Source: Prochlorococcus marinus bv. HNLC2 (GTDB lineage Bacteria; Cyanobacteriota; Cyanobacteriia; PCC-6307; Cyanobiaceae). Taken from it: 64,000 bases of DNA. The stretch lies in NCBI GenBank assembly GCA_000218745.1, contig GL947595.1, forward strand, positions 1,106,399 through 1,170,398, in the 5' to 3' direction. Below, one piece after another: positions 21,167 to 30,438 of this stretch (its first letter is position 1; every line of letters starts with the position of its first letter). A program made the position numbers and the translations under genes. Under the pieces are notes generated by a model. That model searched no databases. It was not told the origin of the DNA and saw only the letters and a list, made by a program, of their open reading frames with translations.

Positions 21167-22279
21167 ATGAGTATTGAAGGAAAACAATCAGAAGGTACTA
21201 AAGACCAATTATCAAAAGAGAAAGATAAAGCATTAACTCTAGTCTTAGGACAAATAGAAAGAAACTTTGGCAAAGGGTCAATAATGCGGTTAGGTGATGC
21301 CTCAAGAATGAGAGTAGAAACAATTTCAACCGGTGCTCTAACTCTAGATTTAGCCTTAGGAGGAGGATATCCAAAAGGAAGAGTTGTAGAAGTTTATGGT
21401 CCTGAAAGTTCTGGTAAAACAACCTTGACATTACATGCAATCGCAGAAGTACAGAAAAATGGAGGCATCGCAGCATTTGTAGATGCTGAACATGCTTTAG
21501 ATCCAGTTTACGCAGCTTCCTTAGGTGTAGACGTTGAGAATTTATTAGTATCGCAGCCTGATACTGGCGAAATGGCATTAGAGATAGTTGATCAACTTAT
21601 AAGATCAGCGGCGGTAGATTTAGTTGTTGTGGATTCTGTTGCTGCCCTTACACCTCGATCTGAGATTGAAGGTGAAATGGGAGATCATGTAGTTGGTAGT
21701 CAAGCCAGATTAATGAGTCAAGCCATGCGAAAGATTACAGGAAATATTGGTAAATCAGGATGCACAGTTATTTTCCTAAATCAATTAAGACTTAAGATAG
21801 GAATTACATACGGAAATCCCGAGACAACAACAGGTGGAAATGCATTAAAATTTTATTCATCAGTCAGATTAGATATAAGAAGAATTCAAACTCTCAAAAG
21901 AGGTACTGAAGAATATGGAATTAGAGCAAAAGTTAAAGTGGCAAAAAATAAAGTAGCCCCCCCATTCAGAATTGCAGAATTTGATATTTTATTTGGCAAA
22001 GGAATCAGTACTACAGGCTGTCTATTAGATTTAGCAGAAGAAACAAATATTGTAATTAGAAGAGGAGCTTGGTATAGCTACGAAGGAGAAAATATAGGAC
22101 AAGGCAGAGATAATACAATTCTATGGCTAGATCAAAACCAAGAAATCAAAAAGACAATAGAAGCGATTGTTAAACAAAAACTTACTGAAGGTACAGAAGT
22201 AAGCTCTAACTCAATGAAGCAAATAAATACTAAGAAGGAGAATATCAGCTCAACTAATGATATAAAAAGCGTAGCCTAG
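21167..22279 (+). CDS. recA: recombinase RecA
   Basis: RecA forms filaments on single-stranded DNA, performs strand exchange and promotes LexA self-cleavage. The 370-residue protein has Walker A GPESSGKT at 78-85, Walker [11 protein letters not shown] near 156-165 and the L2 loop region [14 protein letters not shown]. The C-terminal 30 residues are polar and variable. The start is supported by the upstream SOS box and spacing. It ends 2 bases from the convergent DUF2839 gene. Confidence 0.98.
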   Translation: MSIEGKQSEGTKDQLSKEKDKALTLVLGQIERNFGKGSIMRLGDASRMRVETISTGALTLDLALGGGYPKGRVVEVYGPESSGKTTLTLHAIAEVQKNGGIAAFVDAEHALDPVYAASLGVDVENLLVSQPDTGEMALEIVDQLIRSAAVDLVVVDSVAALTPRSEIEGEMGDHVVGSQARLMSQAMRKITGNIGKSGCTVIFLNQLRLKIGITYGNPETTTGGNALKFYSSVRLDIRRIQTLKRGTEEYGIRAKVKVAKNKVAPPFRIAEFDILFGKGISTTGCLLDLAEETNIVIRRGAWYSYEGENIGQGRDNTILWLDQNQEIKKTIEAIVKQKLTEGTEVSSNSMKQINTKKENISSTNDIKSVA

Positions 22280-22281
22280 AT

Positions 22282-22527
22282 TTATCTAGCATCAGCAGGA
22301 ATCCACCATCCTGCAGCAGGACCAATAAAACGAACAACTATCCATAATAAAATCAAGCAAACAATTCCTACCCATCCAGCTCTTATACTCAATTTGATAA
22401 ATTGATCTTTTTGATTAATAGTAATTGGAATCCATTCTATTAATCTTGGAGAATTATCAATATCAACTTTCTTATAGACATTTCTAGAATACAACCCTAG
22501 ATCTTTCTTTCTTTTTGCTTCGCCCAT
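22282..22527 (-). CDS. DUF2839 family membrane protein
   Basis: The 81-residue protein begins MGEAKRKKDLGLYSR and has one strong hydrophobic segment at about residues 51-69 (AGWVGIVCLILLWIVVRFIG), ending GWWIPADAR. This matches the small cyanobacterial DUF2839 family, conserved but with no known function. The basic N-terminus and single membrane span suggest a cytosolic head anchored by its C-terminal half. Confidence 0.75.
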   Translation of the reverse strand: MGEAKRKKDLGLYSRNVYKKVDIDNSPRLIEWIPITINQKDQFIKLSIRAGWVGIVCLILLWIVVRFIGPAAGWWIPADAR

Positions 22528-22556
22528 TCTAAATTGAACTTTTAATCAATATTAGC

Positions 22557-24014
22557 TTATTCAAAAGGAATTAATTGCTGAATATATTTTGAAGGATGAA
22601 TCATTTCTATTAGATCTCTTCCCCATTTACGGTAATTCACTCTCCCATCAAGAAAAAATAACTTACCTGAATTGACTCTTAAAGGCGCCACGGATTTATC
22701 TAATTTTTCAAAAGTATCTGGAATCATAAAATCTCTAAACCAATCTTGAGATAATTTTTTATTAAACGATGCCGTAATTTGATTAACTGGCTCAGACATG
22801 TCTGGGATAGGCAATAGCGGGATAATAATTTGATCAGGGATCTTAATTAGGTGTAAATTATGAATCCACCAATCGAAACTAGAACAAATTATCAACCTCT
22901 TACTTTCAATATTAGGAATTTTTTCTAACAAAACTTTTCTTCCATAGATAGAAGCCAACTTAGTTGCTATATCGTTCTTTAAGTTAATTTCATTGAATAG
23001 AATAATAGTGATACCTTTACTTAAAAGAAATATCTTATTACATTTATCAAAAGTCGACTGAGTAAATAGTGGATTATTGGGAAGGAGTTGCCTTGTAGGG
23101 ATATAAATTAAAATATCTTGTTCAGGAAAATCACTTTTAAAAGTAACTTTTAAGCTAATTTTCAAGTCAGCAGTCTTTAGATATTTTTCAAGAAAATAAT
23201 CTTCCCTTAGAGAAGATAAAAAAATAAAATGGTTTGCCTTCGATAAAGGTTTAATTAAAGAAATTGGATTTATAGGCTCCATTTTTAAAGCCCATTCGAA
23301 TTTATCATTATCCAAAACAACCCAACATGCCCAATCTGCCAATAGTGCCAACTTGATATTTAAAAATTGTTTAGAGAGATGAGAATATTTTGTAAATATA
23401 TATTTTAAAGTTTTTATATCATTCTTATCAAGAAAAATTTTATTTTGATTTGAAATAAATTTCAGAAAGAATTTTTTCTTTAAAATATCATAAGTCCTTA
23501 TTAATTCATCTTGTGATTCAAAATCTAATGCCGTTGCATTAAACCAGTCCTTTTTTAGTAGTAATAATCTGGACGCTTCTTTTAAATTATTTTTTAAATT
23601 TTCCGCATCTGTAAAAATAAAACTTTGTTTTTGCGAATTATAAATATTAAATTTTCTATGAATAAATTCATGATAAGAAATGAAAATAATCTTATGAGTT
23701 TTAAAAATTAACTCGTTATTTATTTTTGTAAAATCAAATCCAAGTTTTTGTATGCCACTTAAGTAACTCAATAAAATATAGTTAAAATTTTTCTCCGTCA
23801 TTATGCAAATAGTATCCTTAGGATTTAAAAATAGAGAGATTAATAAAGCAGGCATCCATTTATTTGTTTTAAAAATTTCTGAATTTATTAAATAATTATC
23901 TTTTTTTCTCAAGGATCTAGACAATAGCCTTCCGAATGCAAATACATGTTTCCAATCCAATTTATTCTCTCTGACGAATTGTTTTAAATATCGATGACTT
24001 TCTATTTCCAGCAT
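22557..24014 (-). CDS. degenerate DinG/XPD-like helicase protein, no P-loop
   Basis: I read this 485-residue protein as a diverged relative of the DinG/XPD helicases. The C-terminal region has LFNEINLKNDIATKLASI, like the helicase domain 2 strand, and then PLRVNSGKLFFLDGRVNYRKWG, which aligns in layout with motif VI plus the 'LD-x-R-x-x-x-x-YG' end of DinG. A Walker A GKT is missing where expected (around NKWMPALLISLFLNPKDT, residues 51-68), and no DEAH box or iron-sulfur cysteine set is visible. It is therefore unlikely to be an active ATP-driven helicase. It lies between recA/DUF2839 and divergent tyrA. The family call is from pattern only. Confidence 0.5.
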   Translation of the reverse strand: MLEIESHRYLKQFVRENKLDWKHVFAFGRLLSRSLRKKDNYLINSEIFKTNKWMPALLISLFLNPKDTICIMTEKNFNYILLSYLSGIQKLGFDFTKINNELIFKTHKIIFISYHEFIHRKFNIYNSQKQSFIFTDAENLKNNLKEASRLLLLKKDWFNATALDFESQDELIRTYDILKKKFFLKFISNQNKIFLDKNDIKTLKYIFTKYSHLSKQFLNIKLALLADWACWVVLDNDKFEWALKMEPINPISLIKPLSKANHFIFLSSLREDYFLEKYLKTADLKISLKVTFKSDFPEQDILIYIPTRQLLPNNPLFTQSTFDKCNKIFLLSKGITIILFNEINLKNDIATKLASIYGRKVLLEKIPNIESKRLIICSSFDWWIHNLHLIKIPDQIIIPLLPIPDMSEPVNQITASFNKKLSQDWFRDFMIPDTFEKLDKSVAPLRVNSGKLFFLDGRVNYRKWGRDLIEMIHPSKYIQQLIPFE

Positions 24015-24103
24015 GTATCAATAATCAATTATGATTTCAAAGCTTATTTACTTAATATAAATAAAATTGTTATCAATATAGTAATTAATAAATTTTCTAT
24101 TTA

Positions 24104-24943
24104 ATGAATATCGGAATTGTGGGATTAGGATTGATCGGGGGTTCAATCGGTTTAAAATTACAAAAATTGAATCATACAGTCTATGGGTGTGTAAATAATG
24201 TTTCTAATGAAAAGATTGCCATAAATCGCAATTTAGCAGATGTTATAAGTTGCGATTATAGAATTTTAAAAAATTGCGAATTAATAATCTTAGCCTTACC
24301 TATCAAAGAGTTAATGAACCCCTCAATTGAATTGATAAATTCAATACCATCCAATGCAGTTGTTACGGATGTAGGATCAATTAAAGATCCCATTATTAAA
24401 AAATGGGAAAAACTGCATCCAGGTTTTATAGGCTCTCATCCTATGGCTGGCAATGAAAATAAAGGAGCAAAAGCTGGAGAAGAATCATTATTTGAAAATA
24501 AGGTATGGATAATCACACCAACACCAACAACCAAAAAGAGGTCTATTGAAAAACTTAAAGAATTGATATTATCAATGAATTGCAAAATTTATGAAACATT
24601 TCCAGAAGAACATGATAAGGCAGTGTCTTTTATTTCTCATTTACCAATTTTTTTATCATCAGCTTTAATTGAAACGGCCAATACGAAGGACAATCAATCT
24701 CTTTTAAATTTATCTCAGCAAATTTCATCAACAGGATTTTATGACACTTCTAGGGTTGGGGGAGGTAATCCAGATCTAGGAGTAGATTTAGCAAAAAATA
24801 ATCAGATTAATATCCTTCTAGCAATAAATATTTTTAAAGATAAACTTAATGAATTAGAAGATATTATTCTTAAGAAAGATTGGAAATTACTTAAAAAAAA
24901 GCTTGAAGAATCTCGCCAATTAAGAAAGAAATTTTGTGAGTAA
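24104..24943 (+). CDS. tyrA: prephenate/arogenate dehydrogenase
   Basis: TyrA makes the tyrosine precursor by oxidative decarboxylation; cyanobacterial enzymes usually use arogenate with NADP. The N-terminal Rossmann motif GLGLIGGSIGLKL is at about residues 7-19, followed by the conserved DVGSIK and GSHPMAGNENKG blocks. The 279-residue length fits the single-domain enzyme, with no chorismate mutase or ACT fusion. It ends 8 bases from the convergent desaturase-like gene. Confidence 0.92.
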   Translation: MNIGIVGLGLIGGSIGLKLQKLNHTVYGCVNNVSNEKIAINRNLADVISCDYRILKNCELIILALPIKELMNPSIELINSIPSNAVVTDVGSIKDPIIKKWEKLHPGFIGSHPMAGNENKGAKAGEESLFENKVWIITPTPTTKKRSIEKLKELILSMNCKIYETFPEEHDKAVSFISHLPIFLSSALIETANTKDNQSLLNLSQQISSTGFYDTSRVGGGNPDLGVDLAKNNQINILLAINIFKDKLNELEDIILKKDWKLLKKKLEESRQLRKKFCE

Positions 24944-24951
24944 TAATCTTT

Positions 24952-26457
24952 CTATATTTTAAAATTTGAAAACCCCTTAGATGCAATAATTTGTCTTGCA
25001 ACCATTACTGCAGATTGACTAACACCTGCAGTACCTTCTCCTGGATATATTGAATCTCCACATAACCATAAGCCTCTCATGGGGGTCCTACTGGACAATC
25101 CAAATATCCCAAAGATATCTGGATTTTGACCTAACCCACCTACTATACCTTTAGGTCTATTTGTCCATCTTTCAAAAGATAGAGGAGTTGCTAATTCTCT
25201 ATGAAGCCAATTTTCAGGAGAGATCTTAAATTTATTTTCAATAGTATTAGAAATCTTTTTTAAAAAATAATCCTTTTTTATAAGATAAAGTTCTTTATTA
25301 ATTCCTTGCCAATCGTTAATATTTGCAAAAACACTTGCTATTAATGTAATTTCCCCAATAGGAGCTCTTCCATCTCCATCTTCACTAATGGAGATAAAAA
25401 GTGATCCCAAATCATTATCAACTACTTGATAATGATTGGAAGTTACATTTTTTAAATTATCTTTTGATATTGCTGAATAAAAAACTATTGCCCCACTTGG
25501 CTCTGGTAGAGACTCTATTTTCTTCGTGTACTTATTAAAAACTTCTGAATTTAGATCTAAGGTCTTCACAAGGCTTTGGGGAGGTGGAGTGTAAACAACA
25601 TCTTGAGATATATATTCAAAATTATTGCTACCTTTCTTTGTAAATACTCTCCACAATTTATCTTTAGAATCATAATTTAATGAATTAACTTGTTCATTAA
25701 ACAGGATATTAACTCCATTTTTCGCTAATGAAATTTCTAATGCTTTACTGAGTGCCTGCATAGATTCTTTCAGGTGAAAAAGGCCATGGGGATTTTGCGA
25801 CATTTGAAGAACTGTACAGCCATACAAGGCAGCGGTATTAAAAACATCCTCTTGTGAATAAAGTTTTAGCTGCAAGTTTAAAAATTTGATTAAGCGCTCA
25901 TCCTTATGAGAACCACAAATTTTTAATAAATCAAACATACTTGATTTTATTAATATGCCAGTCAAAAGATTTGTAGGAGACAAAGCATTCAAAAATTGCC
26001 TTAAATCCCATAAATTATTAAATGGCAATACTGGATTATTACTTGCAAATTTCCAATTATTTTGATGTATTAAATAACAAAGATTCCAAAATTTTGAACT
26101 ATCTGGGAACTGCATATTTCTTTCTCTAATCCATTCTTTTGAATCGTGCCAAATATTTATTGGTCTGGTGCCATCGTTAAGGTCAACAACGCAAGATGGG
26201 TCTAGTATTTTTGCCTTTGGAAGAGGAATTTGAAGAAACTCAAATATTTTTGAATGTATTCCACCATTCTCTAATCCTGCTACTTGAGTAGCTCCTACAT
26301 CAAATACATAATTCTTTCTTTTAAAGGTGCCTGCACAACCACCTGATTGAGAATGGGATTCAATTAAAGTAACCTTGAATCCATATTTTGATAGGATTGC
26401 TGCAGAGGTTAGACCTGCAATACCAGCTCCAACTACAATAATTTTGGTCTTACTCAT
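24952..26457 (-). CDS. crtD: CrtD-like carotenoid desaturase/isomerase-family oxidoreductase
   Basis: This FAD protein has an N-terminal dinucleotide fold VVGAGIAGL at about residues 8-16 and the carotenoid-desaturase-type block GGCAGTFKRKNYVFDVGAT. The C-terminus has LWLCGDSIYPGEGTAGVSQSA, the usual FAD-binding end of phytoene desaturase/CRTISO relatives. At about 500 residues it fits CrtD or CrtH types; I favour CrtD but cannot exclude a CRTISO role. I start at ATG 26457 (MSKTKIIVVG); an ATG 4 codons upstream is also possible. Its start lies only 4 bases from that of the divergent fructosamine kinase. Confidence 0.7.
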   Translation of the reverse strand: MSKTKIIVVGAGIAGLTSAAILSKYGFKVTLIESHSQSGGCAGTFKRKNYVFDVGATQVAGLENGGIHSKIFEFLQIPLPKAKILDPSCVVDLNDGTRPINIWHDSKEWIRERNMQFPDSSKFWNLCYLIHQNNWKFASNNPVLPFNNLWDLRQFLNALSPTNLLTGILIKSSMFDLLKICGSHKDERLIKFLNLQLKLYSQEDVFNTAALYGCTVLQMSQNPHGLFHLKESMQALSKALEISLAKNGVNILFNEQVNSLNYDSKDKLWRVFTKKGSNNFEYISQDVVYTPPPQSLVKTLDLNSEVFNKYTKKIESLPEPSGAIVFYSAISKDNLKNVTSNHYQVVDNDLGSLFISISEDGDGRAPIGEITLIASVFANINDWQGINKELYLIKKDYFLKKISNTIENKFKISPENWLHRELATPLSFERWTNRPKGIVGGLGQNPDIFGIFGLSSRTPMRGLWLCGDSIYPGEGTAGVSQSAVMVARQIIASKGFSNFKI

Positions 26458-26461
26458 TCCT

Positions 26462-27340
26462 ATGATCAATTTATCTGAACTTGAACTTAGCGAAATTTGT
26501 GATCATTTAGGAGAATCATATCCAATAAATATCAAACCTGTGTTTGGAGGAAATATTAATTCTTCATGGAGTTTAGAATTTAGAACATCAAAAATATTTG
26601 TTAAAAAAAATATTAGCAAAAAACTTTTTCTTAAATTTGAAGAATATTGCCTAAATGATCTAAGAAATTACGTAGATGACGAATATTTACTAATACCGAA
26701 GGTTATAACTTATAAAAAAAATAAAAGTTCAGAAATTTTAATCTTGGAATGGATAGATATACAAAATGATGACCATAAAAAACTTGGCAAAGGCTTAGCC
26801 ATAATGCACTTAAATTCACAAAATCTAAAATTAAACAAATTTGGTTACTCTGTTGAAGGATTTATTGGAACGAATCCCCAAATTAAAGGATGGGAGGAAA
26901 ATTGGACAGATTTTTTTATCAAATATAGGTTAAATCCTCAATTATCTTATTTAAATCAAAATATTTTTTCATCAGAAATAATCGAGAATTTAAAATCAAA
27001 AGTCAAACAAACTTTATCTAAACATAACCCAACAAGTACCTTAGTCCATGGTGACCTATGGTCAGGGAATAAAGGCATAGCAAAAAATAATAAAGGGGTT
27101 ATTTTTGATCCAGCTTCATGGTGGGCCGATAGTGAAGTTGACATCGCAATGTCAAGATTATTTGGTGGCTTTGGAAATGATTTTTATGATGAATATTATA
27201 AAACTAACAACAGATCAAAGAAATGTGAAAAAAGAAATGAAATATATAATCTTTACCACATATTAAATCATGCCAATATGTTTGGTGGAGGTTATATAAG
27301 TCAATTAAGGAGACAAATTAACCTTATTTTAAATTTTTAG
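26462..27340 (+). CDS. fructosamine kinase family protein
   Basis: These kinases phosphorylate ketosamines on glycated proteins or free amines, which leads to deglycation. The phosphotransferase signature is HGDLWSGNKG (about residue 195), followed by IFDPASWWADSEVDIAMS, which supplies the second metal-binding aspartate; the layout is that of the fructosamine-3-kinase branch. I start at ATG 26462 (MINLSELELSE). A 29-codon upstream extension is open but runs antisense to the start of the neighbouring gene and is probably not translated. Confidence 0.85.
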   Translation: MINLSELELSEICDHLGESYPINIKPVFGGNINSSWSLEFRTSKIFVKKNISKKLFLKFEEYCLNDLRNYVDDEYLLIPKVITYKKNKSSEILILEWIDIQNDDHKKLGKGLAIMHLNSQNLKLNKFGYSVEGFIGTNPQIKGWEENWTDFFIKYRLNPQLSYLNQNIFSSEIIENLKSKVKQTLSKHNPTSTLVHGDLWSGNKGIAKNNKGVIFDPASWWADSEVDIAMSRLFGGFGNDFYDEYYKTNNRSKKCEKRNEIYNLYHILNHANMFGGGYISQLRRQINLILNF

Positions 27341-27346
27341 AAGTAC

Positions 27347-27745
27347 TTAGCCTAAGTAAGTTTTCTTAAGATTTTCTAACTTATCCAAAACAGCTTCTCT
27401 ATTTTCACTTGTACGAAGATTTTGCCAACTCCATTGAGAAACAACAATAACCCCTAGTAACTCCAAAAGTCCAGGGATAATAGGGAAGAAGTTAATAGTG
27501 TCAATAATAACTTTAATAATAATTTGTGCTAGTACGACAACAGCAATAATTCCGGCTGCTTTGCCATACTTTCCCATCTGGGTCCAATCAACTTTTCCAA
27601 GAGATTCATTAATTTTTCCCATTACGTCGGAAGATTTCTCTGAAAAACTTTTATTCTCAGAATTTGTATCGGAGGCAGAGTCTTGATTTGACTCAGGAGT
27701 GTTATCACTCATGAATTCAGGCATCATGTTATATGAACCAGACAA
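27347..27745 (-). CDS. CAAD/CURT1-like thylakoid membrane protein
   Basis: The 132-residue protein has an acidic, Ser/Asn-rich N-terminus to about residue 45, an amphipathic stretch (GKINESLGKVDWTQMGKYG), and two hydrophobic segments at about 66-84 and 88-105. It ends in a charged helix (NREAVLDKLENLKKTYLG). This is the CAAD domain, which in plants and cyanobacteria (CURT1/CurT) shapes the curved edges of thylakoids. An internal ATG a few codons in is also possible as a start. Confidence 0.8.
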   Translation of the reverse strand: MSGSYNMMPEFMSDNTPESNQDSASDTNSENKSFSEKSSDVMGKINESLGKVDWTQMGKYGKAAGIIAVVVLAQIIIKVIIDTINFFPIIPGLLELLGVIVVSQWSWQNLRTSENREAVLDKLENLKKTYLG

Positions 27746-28009
27746 TATCGGAAAAAATGACAGTTGACTACCTATTTGTTGTAGATAATTCCGAACCTAA
27801 ATATTCAAATCGAAAGAGATCGATTGATATGATTGGGTTTATGAATATTAGATTTCAAAAGTGGGTTTACAAAAACTTCACATTTAATTACCTTTTCACA
27901 ATAAAACTTTAAAAGACACATGTTTTTTGAATTTAAGGAATATCAGTTAAAGAGAAATATTGAAAATAACAAATGAATAATAATAGCTTTGTATTTATAA
28001 ACAATTAGA

Positions 28010-29166
28010 ATGATTCCAGTGAATTCCTTACCTTGGAGAATGGAAAGATCAAATTCAGTGAATAAAGAATTGAATGAAGATGATATTCAAAGATATAAAA
28101 GACATATTTCACTTAAAGAGATAGGTATTCCTGGCCAAATAAAATTAAAAAACTCCTCCGTCTTATTTGTTGGTGCTGGGGGATTAGGTTCTTCATCAAT
28201 CTTGTATGCATCTGCTGCTGGAATAGGAAGAATTGGCATAATTGATGATGATCAAGTTGAAGAATCTAATCTTCAAAGGCAAGTAATACATAATATTAAT
28301 GAATTAGGAAAAAACAAAACTGATTCTGCTGCAAAAAGAATTTTAGAATTAAATCCAAATTGCGATGTAAAAATATTTACAGAAAGGCTAAACATCAAAA
28401 ATGTACTTCAAACTATTAAGGATTTTGATATCGTTTGCGATTGTTCAGATAATTTTGGAACGCGATATCTGGTCAATGATGCATGTATCATTCTTTCTAA
28501 ACCACTTATTTTTGGATCTGTTCAAGGTTTTGAAGGGCAGTTAAGCGTTTTTAATTTAAATAAGAATAGTCCTACTTTAAGAGATTTAATACCAGTTCCT
28601 CCTCAAAACACCTTGATTCCAAGTTGTGATCAATTTGGGGTAATCGGTGTTTCAACTGGTTTAATTGGAGTTTTACAAACAAATGAAATTATTAAAATAA
28701 TTCTTAATAAAGGAGAAATTTTAGATGGGAAAATTTTAGTTTTTAATTTATTAGATCTTAGTATGAAAAAATTAAATCTTAAATTAAACTCAGATAAGAG
28801 TATTATTGATTTAACATCATCTCAACAAGATTATATATCTGAGAATTGCTCTAGCATTGAAAATATACAAAAAATTAGTGATTTTGAGTTTAAAAAAATT
28901 CACAAAAATAAGTCAAGAAAAATTATGATCTTAGATGTTCGTGAAAAAGATGAATTCAAAAAGTTTTCAATCCAAGGATCCATTTCTATGCCATTAAGCT
29001 TATTAAATAAAAAATCATCCTTTGAATTCATAGAAAAAACAGTTTAGGCAAAGAAATATATACTATCTGTCAAAAAGGAATTAGATCAGAAAAGGCATCT
29101 CAAATATTAATAAGAGAAAGCATTAAATCTATATCGGTTGAAGGAGGAATAGATAATTTCAACTAA
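28010..29166 (+). pseudogene. moeB: MoeB/ThiF-type adenylyltransferase with rhodanese domain, frameshifted
   Basis: The N-terminal ThiF/MoeB fold has the nucleotide-binding GAGGLGSSS (about 55-63) and ESNLQRQ. It activates the C-terminal glycine of a ubiquitin-like sulfur carrier for molybdopterin or thiamine synthesis. A C-terminal rhodanese domain starts near residue 300. The frame stops at 29047, but reading continues in another frame to a TAA at 29164-29166 as GKEIYTICQKGIRSEKASQ, which holds the rhodanese active-site cysteine. Adding one A to the A6 run at 29034-29039 restores a full protein of about 385 residues. Confidence 0.82.
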
Positions 29167-29182
29167 AAAATAAACCAAAGAT

Positions 29183-30340
29183 CTAATAATCAACCCCTTT
29201 TTTTAAATCGACACCTATATTTGCATAATGTTTATGGCAAACCATTTCAGAATAAACATTAGCTAATTGAAAATATGAAGGTTCATTTTTACATCTTCCA
29301 GTTAGTATAACTTCTGTTTCAGTTGGTTTTTTTAACAGTGTTTGATGAATTGACTCTACTGGTAAAAGCTCTAAATCTACGGTGGGATTTATTTCATCAA
29401 GGATTACAGTTTTGTATATACCACTTAAAATTGCTGCTTTAGCTATTTCCCATGCTCTTTCAGCCTCAACATAATCTATTGGCTGTTGCTGTCCTCTCCA
29501 AACGATAGCATCTCTACCTGATCTCAGATGATCTACTAAATGAGGATAACTCTCCCTTAAAGCCTCAATTGCGGCATCTTCTGTATAACCTGTACCACCT
29601 TTCAGCCACTGTAAAATCAAAACCCTATGACTTTTATCTTGAGATATACCTTTACCTATAGCCTGTAGTGCTTTTCCTAAAGCACTTGTTGATTTTCCTT
29701 TTCCTTCGCCGGTATAAACTTCAATATCACCTAAATCATTATTATTTAAGGAATCATCAAATTCCGTTTTGGAGCGGGGCCTCATCTCTGAGTGAAGTTG
29801 GGCAATTCTTATTAAAGCAGAAGGTGCCGCTCTACCCGTAACTATAATTTCTAATCCATTTGGGCGATTCTCAAGCGTATTAACAACATCATTAATATCT
29901 AATAATCCTAACTCTAAAACAGGATTTAATTCATCAAGCACTAAGACTGAATAAAGAGAACTGGCGATTGCCCCTTTTGCAATATTCCATCCTCTTTGAG
30001 CCTCCTCTTTATCAAATTTTTTAACCTCTTTTTCATTAAAGAATTCAGATCTTCCAGTTCTAACATGATCTATTAAATGTGGAAATCCTCGTTGTAATGC
30101 TTCAATAGCTGCGTCTTCATCATATGGGCGTCCAGGTCCCTTTAAAAATCTTAATAAAAGAACTCTTGTTTGTCTCTTTTCACATATACCTAAACCTATT
30201 GTTCTTAGAACTACTCCTAATGCAGCTTGACTCTTACCCTTACCTTCCCCATCATAAATATGTAATTGACCTTTTGATCTTTCTTGACTAACCGCAGCAG
30301 TGGCAATTCCTATTCCTGAATTTCTATTAGAATTTGACAA
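29183..30340 (-). CDS. tandem CobO/BtuR-type corrinoid adenosyltransferase-like protein
   Basis: The 385-residue protein is two homologous CobO-like halves in one chain. The first P-loop is GEGKGKSQ (31-38) with LDELNP (135-140); the second is GEGKGKST (211-218) with LDEINP (about 314-319). Both halves also have EDAAIEAL-R-x-x-x-PHL-x-DH and TGR segments. The CobO family adenosylates cob(I)yrinic acid a,c-diamide or cobalamin. Single-domain enzymes are about 180-200 residues, so this is an internal duplication with both nucleotide sites kept. Whether it makes adenosylcobalamin or has another role is not shown. Confidence 0.75.
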   Translation of the reverse strand: MSNSNRNSGIGIATAAVSQERSKGQLHIYDGEGKGKSQAALGVVLRTIGLGICEKRQTRVLLLRFLKGPGRPYDEDAAIEALQRGFPHLIDHVRTGRSEFFNEKEVKKFDKEEAQRGWNIAKGAIASSLYSVLVLDELNPVLELGLLDINDVVNTLENRPNGLEIIVTGRAAPSALIRIAQLHSEMRPRSKTEFDDSLNNNDLGDIEVYTGEGKGKSTSALGKALQAIGKGISQDKSHRVLILQWLKGGTGYTEDAAIEALRESYPHLVDHLRSGRDAIVWRGQQQPIDYVEAERAWEIAKAAILSGIYKTVILDEINPTVDLELLPVESIHQTLLKKPTETEVILTGRCKNEPSYFQLANVYSEMVCHKHYANIGVDLKKGVDY

Positions 30341-30438
30341 TTTTTAGAAAATAATATTTATTAATTTAAGTTATAGTTGATAAAGTTATTAAAAATTTAA
30401 TAATAAATTCAACCTAATAATCAAAACTATCCTGAAAA

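Noticed and set aside
27829-27912. 27-codon ORF between the CAAD gene and moeB
   Set aside because: The reading MIGFMNIRFQKWVYKNF... matches no small photosystem protein I know, has no supporting context and is expected by chance in AT-rich DNA.
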